Assembly (NCBI GenBank): GCA_966211965.1
Contig: CBIHON010000022.1
Location: forward strand, 25,674-89,673
Direction of reading: 5' to 3'
Origin: CBIHON01 sp966211965
Lineage (GTDB): Bacteria > Pseudomonadota > Gammaproteobacteria > Burkholderiales > Burkholderiaceae_D
DNA length: 64,000 nucleotides
Made by a program: the position numbers and the translations under genes. Positions 26,601 to 36,899 of the stretch are shown in pieces (the first letter of the stretch is position 1; each line of letters opens with the position of its first letter). The notes beneath the pieces are model-generated. The model made no database searches. It was not told the origin of the DNA and saw nothing but the letters and a program-made list of their open reading frames with translations.

Positions 26601-29600
26601 ATGACGCAGGCCCTGAACAAAAAAAGTCTTCAACAAGTCGTCGCGTATTTCCTGGACAAGGGCCAGGACCGTATCGCCATCGAGCAAGGCCAGCGCGCCT
26701 GCAGTTATGCCGAACTGACCGCGCGCGTCAACAGCCTGTGCGCTGCTTTGCGTGCCTTGGGTGTGGAGCGCGGCGACGTGGTCGCGCTGCCGATGCCGGC
26801 TTCGATCGATTATGTGGTGGCCCTGCTGGCGGTAGTCCAGGCCGGCGCCATTTTCATGCCGCTGGACCCTACTTTTCCCGAGACGAGGTTGCGCAAAATC
26901 ATGGCGCAGGCCGCGCCTTGCGCGGTGGTGGGAATCGATCCGGAGATCGTCGCGCATATTGCGGATCTGGCGGGCGGCGTCGACACCCTGCTGCTCTCTT
27001 CCGATCCGGTTGCCGCGGCCGAGCGCCTGCCGGGATTTGCCGGCGACGACGACACCGGCTACCTGATCCACACTTCCGGTTCGACCGGCGAACCAAAAAT
27101 GATCGCCGGCCGCAACAAGGGCATCAGCCATTTCGTGCATTGGGAAGTGGCCGAGTTCGGCATCAAGGAATCGGTGCGCGCCAGCTTTTTTGCGCCGCCG
27201 ACGTTCGACGTCAGCCTGCGCGAAATCTTCGTGCCGCTCCTGGCCGGTGGCACGCTGGTGATCCCCGATCCGGCGGTGCGCAGCGATGCGCGGCGCCTGG
27301 TTGGCTGGCTGCGCGAACAGCGCATTTCGCTCATGCATTGCGTGCCTTCGCTGTTCCGCTTGCTCACGCGCGCGCTGGCCGATGACCGCGCGCACGGCTT
27401 GCTGCCCGACCTGCGCATCGCCGCGCTGGCGGGCGAGCCTCTGTACGGCGCCGACGTATCGGCCTGGCGCGCTGCGGCGGGTGACGGCACCCAATTGGTC
27501 AATCTGTATGGTCCCTCCGAAACCACGCTGGCCAAAGCCTTCCATCGCATCGACGGCGAACTCGCGCCAACCGCCGTGGTGCCGCTGGGTCAGCCGATTT
27601 CGAATACCGCACTGCTGATTTTGCGTGACGGCCGCTTGTGTGAAATCGGCGAAATCGGCGAACTGCACATCAGCACGCCGTTCGCCAGCAACGGCTACTA
27701 CGGCGACGCCGAACTCACCGCCAAGGCGTTCGTGCCGAATCCCTTGGCACCTGCCGATAGCCCGGAACGCATCTATCGCACCGGCGACCTGGGCCGTTAT
27801 CGCAAGGACCGCAGCGTCGAATTCGTCGGCCGCGCCGACCGCCAGGTGAAAGTCAACGGCGTACGCATCGAATTACCCGAAATCGAAGGCGCGATGCGTG
27901 GCCATCCGGCGGTCACCGAAGCGGTTGCGCATACCTTCCGCCTGGCCGATGGCGAAAACATCCTGGTCGGCTATTACACCGCTGCCGAACCGCTCGATCC
28001 GCAAGCCGTGCGCGCCGCCTTGCAGGCCGGCTTGCCGGACAACATGCTGCCGGCTTACCTGCTGCAGCTCGACGCGTTTCCGCGCAACTTGAACGGCAAG
28101 ATCGACCGCAAGGCATTGCCGCGCCCGGAATCGATGCTGGAACAGGATCATGGCTATACCGCCCCGCAGGATGAGCTGGAAGACGAAATCGCCAAGCTGT
28201 GGGCCAATGCGCTCGGCCTGGCGCGCGTCGGCGTCACCAGCCCCTATCTGCAGATAGGCGGCAACTCGCTGCGCGCGATCGGCTTGATCGGCCGCATCGG
28301 CCAGCGCTTCGGTGCCGAGATCAGCATTCGCGATTTTTTCGAGAGCGGTACGGTGCGCGCATTGGCGGCGAGAATACGCGCCAATCAAACGCCGGGCCGG
28401 CAGGCGCTGCCTCGGGCGGCGGAGCAGGAACACTATCCGCTGACCGATGCGCAGGCGGGACTATGGATATTGGATCGAATCGACTCGGCGCGGACCCTGT
28501 ACAACAATGTCGAATGGCTGGAGTTGCATGGGCCGTTGAACAGCGACGCCTTGCAGGCCGCGTTCAGGATGCTGGTCGAACGGCATGAAGCTTTGCGCAC
28601 GGCGTTCATCGAGGTCGACGGCGAGCCGCGCCAGCGGATTTTGGAGACCGCGCAGTTTGGCTGGGAGATCGAGAGTGCCGGTGCGGCGCATGCGGATGGA
28701 CGCGTGCGGGAGATGTTGCGGCAGGAACGTGCGCGGCTGTTCGATTTGACTGCCGGAGAATTGCTGCATGTGCGGCTGTTGCGGCAGACGCCGGATTTGC
28801 ATCACCTGATTATCAACATGCATCACATTGCTTGTGACGGATGGTCGATGGGATTGTTGGTGAAAGAGTTGACGGCAGGTTATCTGGCGATCGTCGCTGG
28901 AGCGGATTCCGTCCTCTTCAAGGGGACTCTTGAAGGAACCGAAGCAAGGTCTGCTGCAACGCCCACGGCAGCGCAGCCGCCCCGCCGCATGCGCGACCTG
29001 GCCTGCTGGCTCGCCGCCGATCCCAACCCGGAAACCACCGCCCGCCGCGCCGAGGAATGGCGCACCAAGCTTGCTGATGCAGACAACCGGGCCGCCATCC
29101 CGCCCGACCATGCGACCGAAAAGAACGTCGACCGCCTGCTGGCCGGCCAGACCCATATCGACATCGGCGGCGAACCGGCCGCCGCCCTGCGCCGCCAACT
29201 GGCCGAGCAAGGCGCCACACCTTTCATGGCCATCGCCGCTGCGCTGTCCATCCTGCTCTACCGCTATGGCGGCAGCGAAACCATCATCATCGGCACGCCG
29301 CTCGCCGGCCGTGCGCGCAGCGAAATGACCGAGGTGGTCGGCTTCATGGTCAACACCTTGCCGCTGGTACTGCGGCTGTCGCCCGACCTGAGCTTCGCCG
29401 CCCTGCTCGATCGCACCCGGCATGCGGTGCAAGCGCTGGCGGAGAGTGAAGACGACGCACCCGCCAAACTGATCGGCAGCCGCGCTGCGGCCGACCCGAC
29501 CCGCAATCCCTTCTTCGATGTTGTGCTGGCGATGGAACCGGCGCCCGCGTCGATGTCCCTCGACGGCCTGCAAGTCATCGAGCGCGAAGTGCCGGACGCG

Positions 29601-32600
29601 CCGGCACGCAACGACCTGTCGCTGCGTTTGCAGGACGACGGTGCCACGCTGCGCCTGACTCTCGAATACCGGCAGGCGCTATATCGGCATGCAAGCATGG
29701 CCGAGCTGCTGGCGCAATTGAACCGGCTGCTGAACACCGGATTGGCAAACCCCACGCAGCCCTTGCGCCGCCTGCCGATGCTGAGCCCGGCGCAGAACGA
29801 CGCCTTGCTGCGCCTGGCACATGGCCCCTCGCAACCGCTGCCGCATACCACCATCCATCAGGCTTTTGCAGAACAGGCCTTGCGTACTGCGGATGCCATC
29901 GCCTTGATCGGTTTCGACGACAAGATCAGCTATCGCTCGCTGGAGCGGCGCGCCAACCGCATCGCTGTCGCGCTGCATGACGACTACGCCGTGCGTCCCG
30001 GCGACGTGGTTGCCGTGCTGCTGGAAAGGGAAACCGATTGGCCGGCGGCCATATTGGGGATTCTCAAGGCGGGAGGGATTTATTTGCCGCTGGATTCGTG
30101 GCATCCGTCGGCGCGGCATGCGGAATTGATTGAAGATGCGGGGGCGCGGGTATTGATTGCGCGCGGTGTTGCGGGACAAGAGCCGGTTGCCGGTCGGCTG
30201 CCCTTCCCCCTCCCTGCCTCTGCAGGAGGAACGGAACTGGGCTGTGCGGTGCTTGACCTGAACGGTCTGCCCGGCCACGCCGATGCACCGCCCCACATCT
30301 CGGTCCAGCCCGACGCCCCGGCCTACCTGATCTATACCTCGGGCTCGACCGGGACACCGAAGGGCGTGCTGGTATCGCATCGCGCCTTTCTCAACATGAT
30401 CGTCGACCAGATCAAGGCGCTCGGCACCAACGGCAGCGACACCGTGCTGCAATTCGTCTCACCGGCCTTCGACGTCAGCGTGTTCGAAGTCTTCCTCGCC
30501 CTGCTGTCGGGCGCCCGCTTGGCATTGGCCGAACGCCGTCTGTGCAACACCGCGCAAGGTTTCGCCGACGCAATCGCGCGCCTGCATGTGACGGTCGCCG
30601 CGATGACCCCCGGCTTCTTGAATTCGCTCGGCGACTTGCCGCTGGCCGGCTTGCGCATGATCATCAGCGGCGGCGAAGCACCGATCGCGGCCGACATGCA
30701 GCGCCGCTTGGCGCAAGGAATACGCTATGTCAACGCCTACGGCCCGACCGAGGCGGCGGTGTGTGCCGCGTTTTACGAAATCGATCCGGGCCGTCCCTTG
30801 CCCGAGCCGGTCCCGATCGGACGGCCGACCGCCAACACCACCTTGCATGTGGTCGCGCCCGACCTGAGTCCGCTGCCGCCCGGCGCCATCGGCGAACTGG
30901 CGATCGCCGGCGCCGGACTGGCGCTGGAATACTACCGGCGGCCATCCGCCACCGAACAGGCTTTCGTGAGCGGCACGCTGGCGGCCGGCGACGAACGCCT
31001 GTACCGCACCGGCGACCGCGTACGCCGCCTGGCCGACGGTTCGCTGGTCTTCGTCGGCCGCGCCGACGGCCAGGTCAAGATCCGCGGCCATCGCGTCGAG
31101 ACGGGCGAGATCGAAGCCATCCTGCGCCGGCAAGCCGGCGTACGCGATGCACGCATCCTGCCGCGCGCCGTCGGCCAGGACATGGAGCTGGTCGCCTACT
31201 GGGTCGGCGACGAAGCGGCCGCGGCCGGCCTGCGCCAGGCGCTGACGCAGCGCTTGCCGGAATACATGGTCCCGCGTCTGATGCTGCGCCTGGATGCCTT
31301 GCCCTTGAACGCGAACGGCAAGCTCGACCGCAGCCGTCTGCCCGCCGCCGAAATCGCGGTGGCGCAGATCGACACCGCCTACGATGCGCCACGCAATCCG
31401 GACGAGATGCAGCTGGCCGCTCTGTGGAGCGAACTGCTGGGCAGCGAACGGGTCGGCCGCGACGATGATTTCTTCGACTTCGGCGGCCGCAGCCTGGCCG
31501 CCAACCGGCTCGCCTTGCGCGCCGCACGTGCCCTGGGCGTGCCGGTCGACTTGCGCGACATCTATGCGGCGCCGACGCCGGCCGCCCTGGCCCATCGCCT
31601 GCGCAGCCGCACGCTGCCGCAACAGGCGGCCCTGCCTCTGCTGGCGCCCGACCAGCCGGCGCCGCTGTCGCCGATGCAGCGCCGCCTGTGGGTGATCGAC
31701 CAGTTGGGCGAGAGCGGCTCGGCTTACCATATTTGCGGATTGACGCGCCTGCACGGCGCGCTCAACGTGGATGCCTTGCGCGCAGCATTCGACGATTTGA
31801 TCGAACGCCATGCCGTGTTGCGCACGCGCTTCGTATCCGAGCAAGGCGAGCCTTCGCAAGTGACCGATGCGGCCGGACCGGCGCCGTGGATCTCACTGCC
31901 GCAAGGTTTGTCCAGCAGCGATTTGCGGGCGCAGCTTGAAGAAATCGGCAACCAAACCTTTGACTTGAGCCTCGATTGGCCGATCAGGATCGCGCTGGCC
32001 GCGGACGGCAATGCGGGCAGTTGGCAATTGCTGGTCGTGCTGCACCATATCGCCGCCGACGGCTGGTCCATGCCCATCCTCGAAGCGGAATTGAGCCAGG
32101 CCTACGCGGCCCGCCTGCGCGGCGCAGCGCCGGCCTGGACCCCGTTGCCCGCCCAATACCGCGATGTGTCGGCCTGGCTCGAACAGCAATTGAGAGCCGA
32201 TGCCTTCGCCGCCGATCGCGCTTACTGGCTGCAGCAGCTCGAAGGCCCCTTGCCGCTGCTCGATCTGCCGTCCGACCGTCCGCGTCCGGCGGTACGCCGC
32301 TTCCAGGGGATGTCGCTGGACTGCACGCTGCAGGAGTCGACCGTGAAAGCCGCGCGCGCCTGCGCCGAACAACATGGCGTGACGCTGTTCACCGTGCTGC
32401 TGGCAGGTTTGCAAACCCTGTTCTACCGCCTGTCCGGCCAAGACGACCTGATCATCGGCGTGCCGGTGGCGGGTCGCCAGCATCCCGCCAGCGAAGGACT
32501 GATCGGGTTCTTCGTCAATACGCTGGCGCTGCGCGAACGCATCGTCGGCGAGCAGGGATTTGCACAGCGCCTGAAAGCGGCGGCGGAAACCATGCGGCAA

Positions 32601-35600
32601 GGGCTGTTCCATCAAAATTACCCGTTCGACCGCCTGGTGGGCGAACTCAACATCGCCCGCGATACTTCGCGTTCGGCCTTGTTCGACGTGATGATCGGGC
32701 TGGATGAAGCGGTCGCCGAACCGCTTCTGCCGGGCCTCATCGCCGAGACCTTGCCGTTGGCGCGCAACGGTTCGCGCTGCGACATGTCGTGGATGTTCGA
32801 CTTCGGTTCGGCGACGCCGGCCCTGCGGGTCGAGTTCGACACCGACCTGTTCGATCCGGCCCGGGTCGAGGACTGGGTGCGCCGTTTCGAGCATTTGTTA
32901 GGCGCGGCAGTGCGTGAACCGCTGCGGGCGCTGGATCGGCTGGATCTGCTGCTGGAGAATGAGCGCGAGAAGCTGTTGCAGCACGCCGTCGCACCGACGC
33001 CGCACTTGCCTGAATCGACCGTGGTGCAATTGTTTGAAGCGCAGGCAGCGGCACACGAAAATGCCACGGCGCTGATCAGCGATGGCGGTACGTGGACTTA
33101 TGGCGAACTGAACAAGGCCGCAAATCGCCTCGCCAGAAAATTGCAGCGTACGCGCGGCGGTCATCCTTCCAATGCGCCCATAGCGCTCCTGGCGCAGCGC
33201 GGGCCGCTGATGGTCGTGGCGCAATTGGCGATACAAAAATGCGGAGCCGCGTATTTGCCGATCGAACCGGATGCGCCGCAAGAGCGGGTGGCCTTGTTGC
33301 TGGACGACAGCCGCGCTGCCCTGCTGCTTTGCGAGCCGGGAATTGCTCCTCCCGCAGGGGGGATGCAACCCGCGCCGGATAGCGGGAGCAACGGCGCGGA
33401 TTGCACCAGCCCTATGGTACTGCCTTTAACCATCCCGGACGAAAACGAAGAAGACGGCACCGACCTGCCCTCAAGCGTAAAGCCGTCCGACCCGATCTAC
33501 GTGATGTACACCTCCGGCTCGACCGGCCGTCCCAAAGGCGTGGTCGCGCTGCACCATGGCGTGGTCCGCCTGGTCCGGCAATCCGGCTACTACACGCCCG
33601 AACCGAACGACCGCATCCTGCAGCTATCGAACTATGCCTTCGACGGCGCCACCTTCGATTTTTATGCCGCGCTGACCAATGGACTGACGCTCTGCCTGCC
33701 CGACCAGGACACGCTGCTCGATCCGCAGGCGCTGGCCGCCTTCGTCGAACGCCATCAAGTCAACGTCAGCTTCATCACCACCGCCCTCTTCAACCGAGTG
33801 GTGGACGAAACTCCGCAACTGCTCTGCCGCTTCCGCCAGCTCTATTTCGGCGGCCAGGAATGCTCGCTGCCGCACGTACGGCGGGCGCTGCAGCACATGA
33901 CGCCGGGCGCGCTGGTGCACGTCTACGGGCCGACGGAAACCACCACCTTCGCCACCTGGCACACCGTTGATGCGGCGGATTTGGGCGAACATGCCGTGCG
34001 CCTGCCGATCGGACGTCCGATCAATCACACCAGCACCTATCTGCTGGACCAGCACCAGATGCCGGTGCCGGCAGGCCTGCCCGGCGAGCTGTACATTGGC
34101 GGCAAGGGTCTGGCGCAAGGCTATCTGGGCCAGCCGGAAATGACGGCAGAACGCTTCATCCCCTCGCCGCTGCAGCACAACGAACGCCTGTACCGCACCG
34201 GCGACCTGTGCGTGCAGAGGCCTGACGGCGCAATCGAATTCCTCGGCCGGCTCGACGGCCAGGTCAAGGTGCGCGGTTTCCGCATCGAGCTCGGCGAGAT
34301 CGAACATCACCTGCTGAGCCATCCCGCCGTTGAAAAAGTGCACGTAATGCCGCGCCGTACCGCCTCCGGCAATACGGAGCTCGTGGCCTACCTGACCGGA
34401 CGCGCCGGCCAGGCCCAACCGTCGCTGCAAGCCTTGCTTGACCATCTCGAAAAAGCGCTGCCGCGCTACATGTTGCCGGCGCATTTCGTCCTGCTCGACG
34501 CGATGCCGGTCAACCGCAACGGCAAGGTCGACCGCAACGCATTGCCGGCGCCGGAAGGCCGCGCCATGAGCCTGGAACAATCCGCGGCCGCAAACGCCGA
34601 TGCTTCCGCCGACCATGCCACGGCTGACCGGGAAACCGTTTTGCTCGATACCTGGAAAGCGGTCCTTGGCCGCGACGCAATCGGCTTGCACGATAATTAT
34701 TTCGCGCTCGGCGGCGACTCGATCCAGGCGATTCAGATCGTCTCGCGTTTGCGCACCCAGGGCTTTGCGCTGAAGGTGACCGACCTGCTGCGTTATCCGA
34801 GCATCGCGCAACTGGCGCCCTTGCTCGGCAGCGGCGCCGCGCAAAAGCCGCGCGCCAAACAGAGCGAAGGCGATATCGCACTGACGCCGATCCAGTCCTG
34901 GATGCTGGAGCGGCAATTGCCGGCGCCCAACCATTTCAACCAATCGGTGCTACTCGAATTGCCGGCCGCCAGCGATGCGGCCCGGGTAATGCGCGCCCTG
35001 GCCGCCCTGCAAGCGCAACACGATGCCCTGCGTTTGCGTTTCGGCATCGGCGCCGACGGCAAACCATGGCAACGGCTGGCGCCTGCCGGCGCTACATGGG
35101 AATTGCCGGAGCATGTCCTGCATGGCCCTGATGCAGAAGCCACTATGCTGGCCGAGATCAACCGCATACAGCGCAGCCTGGCGCCGGAAACCGGCCCGAT
35201 CTGGCGCGCAGCGCTGTTCCACCTGCCGCAAGGCGACCGCCTGCTGCTGACGATTCACCACTGGGCGGTGGACGGGGTGTCATGGCGCATCATCCTGGAA
35301 GACTTGTCCGCTGCCTATGAGCAAGCAGCCAACCCGCAAGCCGCGATCCGGCTGCCTGCTGCCAGTCAGTCCTACCGCGATTGGTCGCACGCCCTGGCGG
35401 AAGCAGCGGCCGGCCCGCACTTTGGCAGCCAGTTGGCATACTGGCGCAAGCAGATGACGTCCGACATCGGCACCCTGCCGCGCGCAGCCGATGTGCAGGC
35501 CGCCACCTTGAGCGAGCGCATGGTGCTCGAATTCAGCTTGCCGCAAGCGCAGAGCGACGCCTTGTTCGGCACCTGCCACGAAGCTTATCGCACACGCTCC

Positions 35601-36248
35601 GATGAATTGCTGCTGTCGGCCTGGGTGCATGCACTGACGCAGGTGCAAGGCCATCCATCCTGCCGCATCGTGCTGGAAAGCCATGGCCGCGAAACCCTGT
35701 CGGACACGATCGACGTGTCGCGCACGGTCGGCTGGTTCACCGCGATCTATCCGCTGGCTTTCGCGCTTGACGGCGACGGCTGGAGCAACCGGATCCGGCA
35801 GGTGAAAGAGACGCTGCGCGGCGTGCCGGATCACGGCATCGGCTACGGCTTGCTGCGCTACCTGGGCCATGCCGCGGACCTCCAAGGCGTAACCGGCGAA
35901 GTGGTATTCAACTACCTCGGCCGTTTCGACCATCGCGAGCAAGCCTTGCCGGCGGCCCAGGAATCGACCGGAGACGAACTCGATCCGGCGATCCGTCTCG
36001 AACAAGGCCTCGACGTCAGCGCCGAAGTGCGCGACGGCATGCTGCGCGTGCGCCTGGTGGGTGACGCCAAGCGCTACCAGGCGGCATGCTTCCATGCCTT
36101 GCATGCGGCATTCGAACAAGCCTTGCATGACCTGATCGCGCATTGCCAATCGGCCGATGCCGGCGGCCTGAGCCCGAGCGACGTCGACCTGCAAGGCCTG
36201 GGCATCGGCGACCTGGACAATATTCTCGATAGCCTGGAGGGATTATGA
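26601..36248 (+). CDS. Nonribosomal peptide synthetase: A-PCP-C-A-PCP-C-A(Ile/Val)-PCP-E
   Basis: This 3215-residue synthetase adds residues three to five. Module 3: A (about 10-500, HTSGSTGEPK near 158, then GRNKGISHFVHWE) and PCP (GGNSLRA, Ser about 556). Module 4: C (HHIACDG near 741), A (YTSGSTGTPKG near 1246), PCP (GGRSLAA near 1630). Module 5: C (HHIAADG near 1815), A (YTSGSTGRPKG near 2303), PCP (GGDSIQA near 2707). E (about 2760-3190) has HHWAVDG near 2887. Codes by alignment to GrsA: A3 DVRHAALLA (D-x-R-H pattern, as I recall from acidic-residue domains of microcystin synthetase, tentative); A4 DVFAIGAVC (no call); A5 DGFFYGVTF, close to Ile codes. E should invert residue five to D. 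It starts with A because the matching C is at the end of the NRPS encoded at 18772. The start has a GGAG site. Confidence 0.95.
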   Translation: MTQALNKKSLQQVVAYFLDKGQDRIAIEQGQRACSYAELTARVNSLCAALRALGVERGDVVALPMPASIDYVVALLAVVQAGAIFMPLDPTFPETRLRKIMAQAAPCAVVGIDPEIVAHIADLAGGVDTLLLSSDPVAAAERLPGFAGDDDTGYLIHTSGSTGEPKMIAGRNKGISHFVHWEVAEFGIKESVRASFFAPPTFDVSLREIFVPLLAGGTLVIPDPAVRSDARRLVGWLREQRISLMHCVPSLFRLLTRALADDRAHGLLPDLRIAALAGEPLYGADVSAWRAAAGDGTQLVNLYGPSETTLAKAFHRIDGELAPTAVVPLGQPISNTALLILRDGRLCEIGEIGELHISTPFASNGYYGDAELTAKAFVPNPLAPADSPERIYRTGDLGRYRKDRSVEFVGRADRQVKVNGVRIELPEIEGAMRGHPAVTEAVAHTFRLADGENILVGYYTAAEPLDPQAVRAALQAGLPDNMLPAYLLQLDAFPRNLNGKIDRKALPRPESMLEQDHGYTAPQDELEDEIAKLWANALGLARVGVTSPYLQIGGNSLRAIGLIGRIGQRFGAEISIRDFFESGTVRALAARIRANQTPGRQALPRAAEQEHYPLTDAQAGLWILDRIDSARTLYNNVEWLELHGPLNSDALQAAFRMLVERHEALRTAFIEVDGEPRQRILETAQFGWEIESAGAAHADGRVREMLRQERARLFDLTAGELLHVRLLRQTPDLHHLIINMHHIACDGWSMGLLVKELTAGYLAIVAGADSVLFKGTLEGTEARSAATPTAAQPPRRMRDLACWLAADPNPETTARRAEEWRTKLADADNRAAIPPDHATEKNVDRLLAGQTHIDIGGEPAAALRRQLAEQGATPFMAIAAALSILLYRYGGSETIIIGTPLAGRARSEMTEVVGFMVNTLPLVLRLSPDLSFAALLDRTRHAVQALAESEDDAPAKLIGSRAAADPTRNPFFDVVLAMEPAPASMSLDGLQVIEREVPDAPARNDLSLRLQDDGATLRLTLEYRQALYRHASMAELLAQLNRLLNTGLANPTQPLRRLPMLSPAQNDALLRLAHGPSQPLPHTTIHQAFAEQALRTADAIALIGFDDKISYRSLERRANRIAVALHDDYAVRPGDVVAVLLERETDWPAAILGILKAGGIYLPLDSWHPSARHAELIEDAGARVLIARGVAGQEPVAGRLPFPLPASAGGTELGCAVLDLNGLPGHADAPPHISVQPDAPAYLIYTSGSTGTPKGVLVSHRAFLNMIVDQIKALGTNGSDTVLQFVSPAFDVSVFEVFLALLSGARLALAERRLCNTAQGFADAIARLHVTVAAMTPGFLNSLGDLPLAGLRMIISGGEAPIAADMQRRLAQGIRYVNAYGPTEAAVCAAFYEIDPGRPLPEPVPIGRPTANTTLHVVAPDLSPLPPGAIGELAIAGAGLALEYYRRPSATEQAFVSGTLAAGDERLYRTGDRVRRLADGSLVFVGRADGQVKIRGHRVETGEIEAILRRQAGVRDARILPRAVGQDMELVAYWVGDEAAAAGLRQALTQRLPEYMVPRLMLRLDALPLNANGKLDRSRLPAAEIAVAQIDTAYDAPRNPDEMQLAALWSELLGSERVGRDDDFFDFGGRSLAANRLALRAARALGVPVDLRDIYAAPTPAALAHRLRSRTLPQQAALPLLAPDQPAPLSPMQRRLWVIDQLGESGSAYHICGLTRLHGALNVDALRAAFDDLIERHAVLRTRFVSEQGEPSQVTDAAGPAPWISLPQGLSSSDLRAQLEEIGNQTFDLSLDWPIRIALAADGNAGSWQLLVVLHHIAADGWSMPILEAELSQAYAARLRGAAPAWTPLPAQYRDVSAWLEQQLRADAFAADRAYWLQQLEGPLPLLDLPSDRPRPAVRRFQGMSLDCTLQESTVKAARACAEQHGVTLFTVLLAGLQTLFYRLSGQDDLIIGVPVAGRQHPASEGLIGFFVNTLALRERIVGEQGFAQRLKAAAETMRQGLFHQNYPFDRLVGELNIARDTSRSALFDVMIGLDEAVAEPLLPGLIAETLPLARNGSRCDMSWMFDFGSATPALRVEFDTDLFDPARVEDWVRRFEHLLGAAVREPLRALDRLDLLLENEREKLLQHAVAPTPHLPESTVVQLFEAQAAAHENATALISDGGTWTYGELNKAANRLARKLQRTRGGHPSNAPIALLAQRGPLMVVAQLAIQKCGAAYLPIEPDAPQERVALLLDDSRAALLLCEPGIAPPAGGMQPAPDSGSNGADCTSPMVLPLTIPDENEEDGTDLPSSVKPSDPIYVMYTSGSTGRPKGVVALHHGVVRLVRQSGYYTPEPNDRILQLSNYAFDGATFDFYAALTNGLTLCLPDQDTLLDPQALAAFVERHQVNVSFITTALFNRVVDETPQLLCRFRQLYFGGQECSLPHVRRALQHMTPGALVHVYGPTETTTFATWHTVDAADLGEHAVRLPIGRPINHTSTYLLDQHQMPVPAGLPGELYIGGKGLAQGYLGQPEMTAERFIPSPLQHNERLYRTGDLCVQRPDGAIEFLGRLDGQVKVRGFRIELGEIEHHLLSHPAVEKVHVMPRRTASGNTELVAYLTGRAGQAQPSLQALLDHLEKALPRYMLPAHFVLLDAMPVNRNGKVDRNALPAPEGRAMSLEQSAAANADASADHATADRETVLLDTWKAVLGRDAIGLHDNYFALGGDSIQAIQIVSRLRTQGFALKVTDLLRYPSIAQLAPLLGSGAAQKPRAKQSEGDIALTPIQSWMLERQLPAPNHFNQSVLLELPAASDAARVMRALAALQAQHDALRLRFGIGADGKPWQRLAPAGATWELPEHVLHGPDAEATMLAEINRIQRSLAPETGPIWRAALFHLPQGDRLLLTIHHWAVDGVSWRIILEDLSAAYEQAANPQAAIRLPAASQSYRDWSHALAEAAAGPHFGSQLAYWRKQMTSDIGTLPRAADVQAATLSERMVLEFSLPQAQSDALFGTCHEAYRTRSDELLLSAWVHALTQVQGHPSCRIVLESHGRETLSDTIDVSRTVGWFTAIYPLAFALDGDGWSNRIRQVKETLRGVPDHGIGYGLLRYLGHAADLQGVTGEVVFNYLGRFDHREQALPAAQESTGDELDPAIRLEQGLDVSAEVRDGMLRVRLVGDAKRYQAACFHALHAAFEQALHDLIAHCQSADAGGLSPSDVDLQGLGIGDLDNILDSLEGL
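33355..33415. repeat. Degenerate palindrome (family R2) inside adenylation domain 5
   Basis: GGGGATGCAACCCGCGCCG and CGGCGCGGATTGCACC form an imperfect inverted pair with the R2 core (TGCAANCCGCGC). It lies in frame between the A-domain segment ALLLCEPG and the core motif MYTSGSTGRPKG, a surface loop of variable length in this family. Confidence 0.5.
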
Positions 36249-36667
36249 GCAAGGCAGCACCATTGACCCGCGAAAAATTGCGGCGGATTCATGGACAGGA
36301 TTTGATCGTCAAATATACCGGGCTGGCTGCGGCCAGCATGGCGATTCCGGTGCCGCTCTTGGATGCCGCCACCGAACTGGTGATCCAGTTGCGCATGGCA
36401 AAAAAGCTGTGCGATCTGTACCAGGCGGATTTCACGACGGAACGCGCCCGCGCGGTGATCACCGGCATCGTCGGCGGCTTGTCGCTCGGCGCGGTGAGCG
36501 CGGTGACACTGCGCTACGTATCAATCGCCGGGTATTTTGCAGGGACGCTGCCATCGGCAGGATTGGCCGGTGCTTATACCTATGCAATCGGAAATCTGCT
36601 GCTGGATCGGCTGGAGGCGCATGGGCGGTTCGATGTGCCGCATCCGAAGGAGATGGTTGCAGCATGA
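36245..36667 (+). CDS. Small DUF697-like membrane protein
   Basis: This 140-residue protein has start ATGA overlapping the stop of the NRPS gene by four bases, so it is probably translationally coupled. The N-terminus is basic (MSKAAPLTREKLRRIHGQ). Three hydrophobic stretches follow: about 26-48 (with the IPVPLLDA turn), 70-92 and 94-120. The pattern VKYTGLAAASMAIPVPLLDA, then QLRMAKKLCDLY, resembles DUF697 proteins, which are often linked to membrane GTPases. Here there is no GTPase. Function is unknown. Coupling to a megasynthase suggests a job in product handling, self-protection or membrane anchoring of the enzymes, which is inference only. Confidence 0.7.
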   Translation: MSKAAPLTREKLRRIHGQDLIVKYTGLAAASMAIPVPLLDAATELVIQLRMAKKLCDLYQADFTTERARAVITGIVGGLSLGAVSAVTLRYVSIAGYFAGTLPSAGLAGAYTYAIGNLLLDRLEAHGRFDVPHPKEMVAA

Positions 36668-36899
36668 AAGGGGTGCGGTCCGCGTTGAATGATTACGTCG
36701 ATGCACCCACCGCCAAAACTGCGAACGGTATACGCAATGCATGGCCTATCTACCAAACAAACGCGATGGTCGTCAATTAGGTGAAAATCACGGTGGAACA
36801 ATTAGGGCCAGTCTTACGAGATGACCTATATGTTCGATCAAACGGCGCAGATGCTTGATGGAGTGAAAGCGCCTCGAAATATTAAATAAAAAAATAAAT

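Noticed and set aside
36781..36858. Short GTG-initiated frame of 25 codons before the nuclease gene
   Set aside because: It is too short, has no recognisable family, and could not be tied to any transposase remnant.
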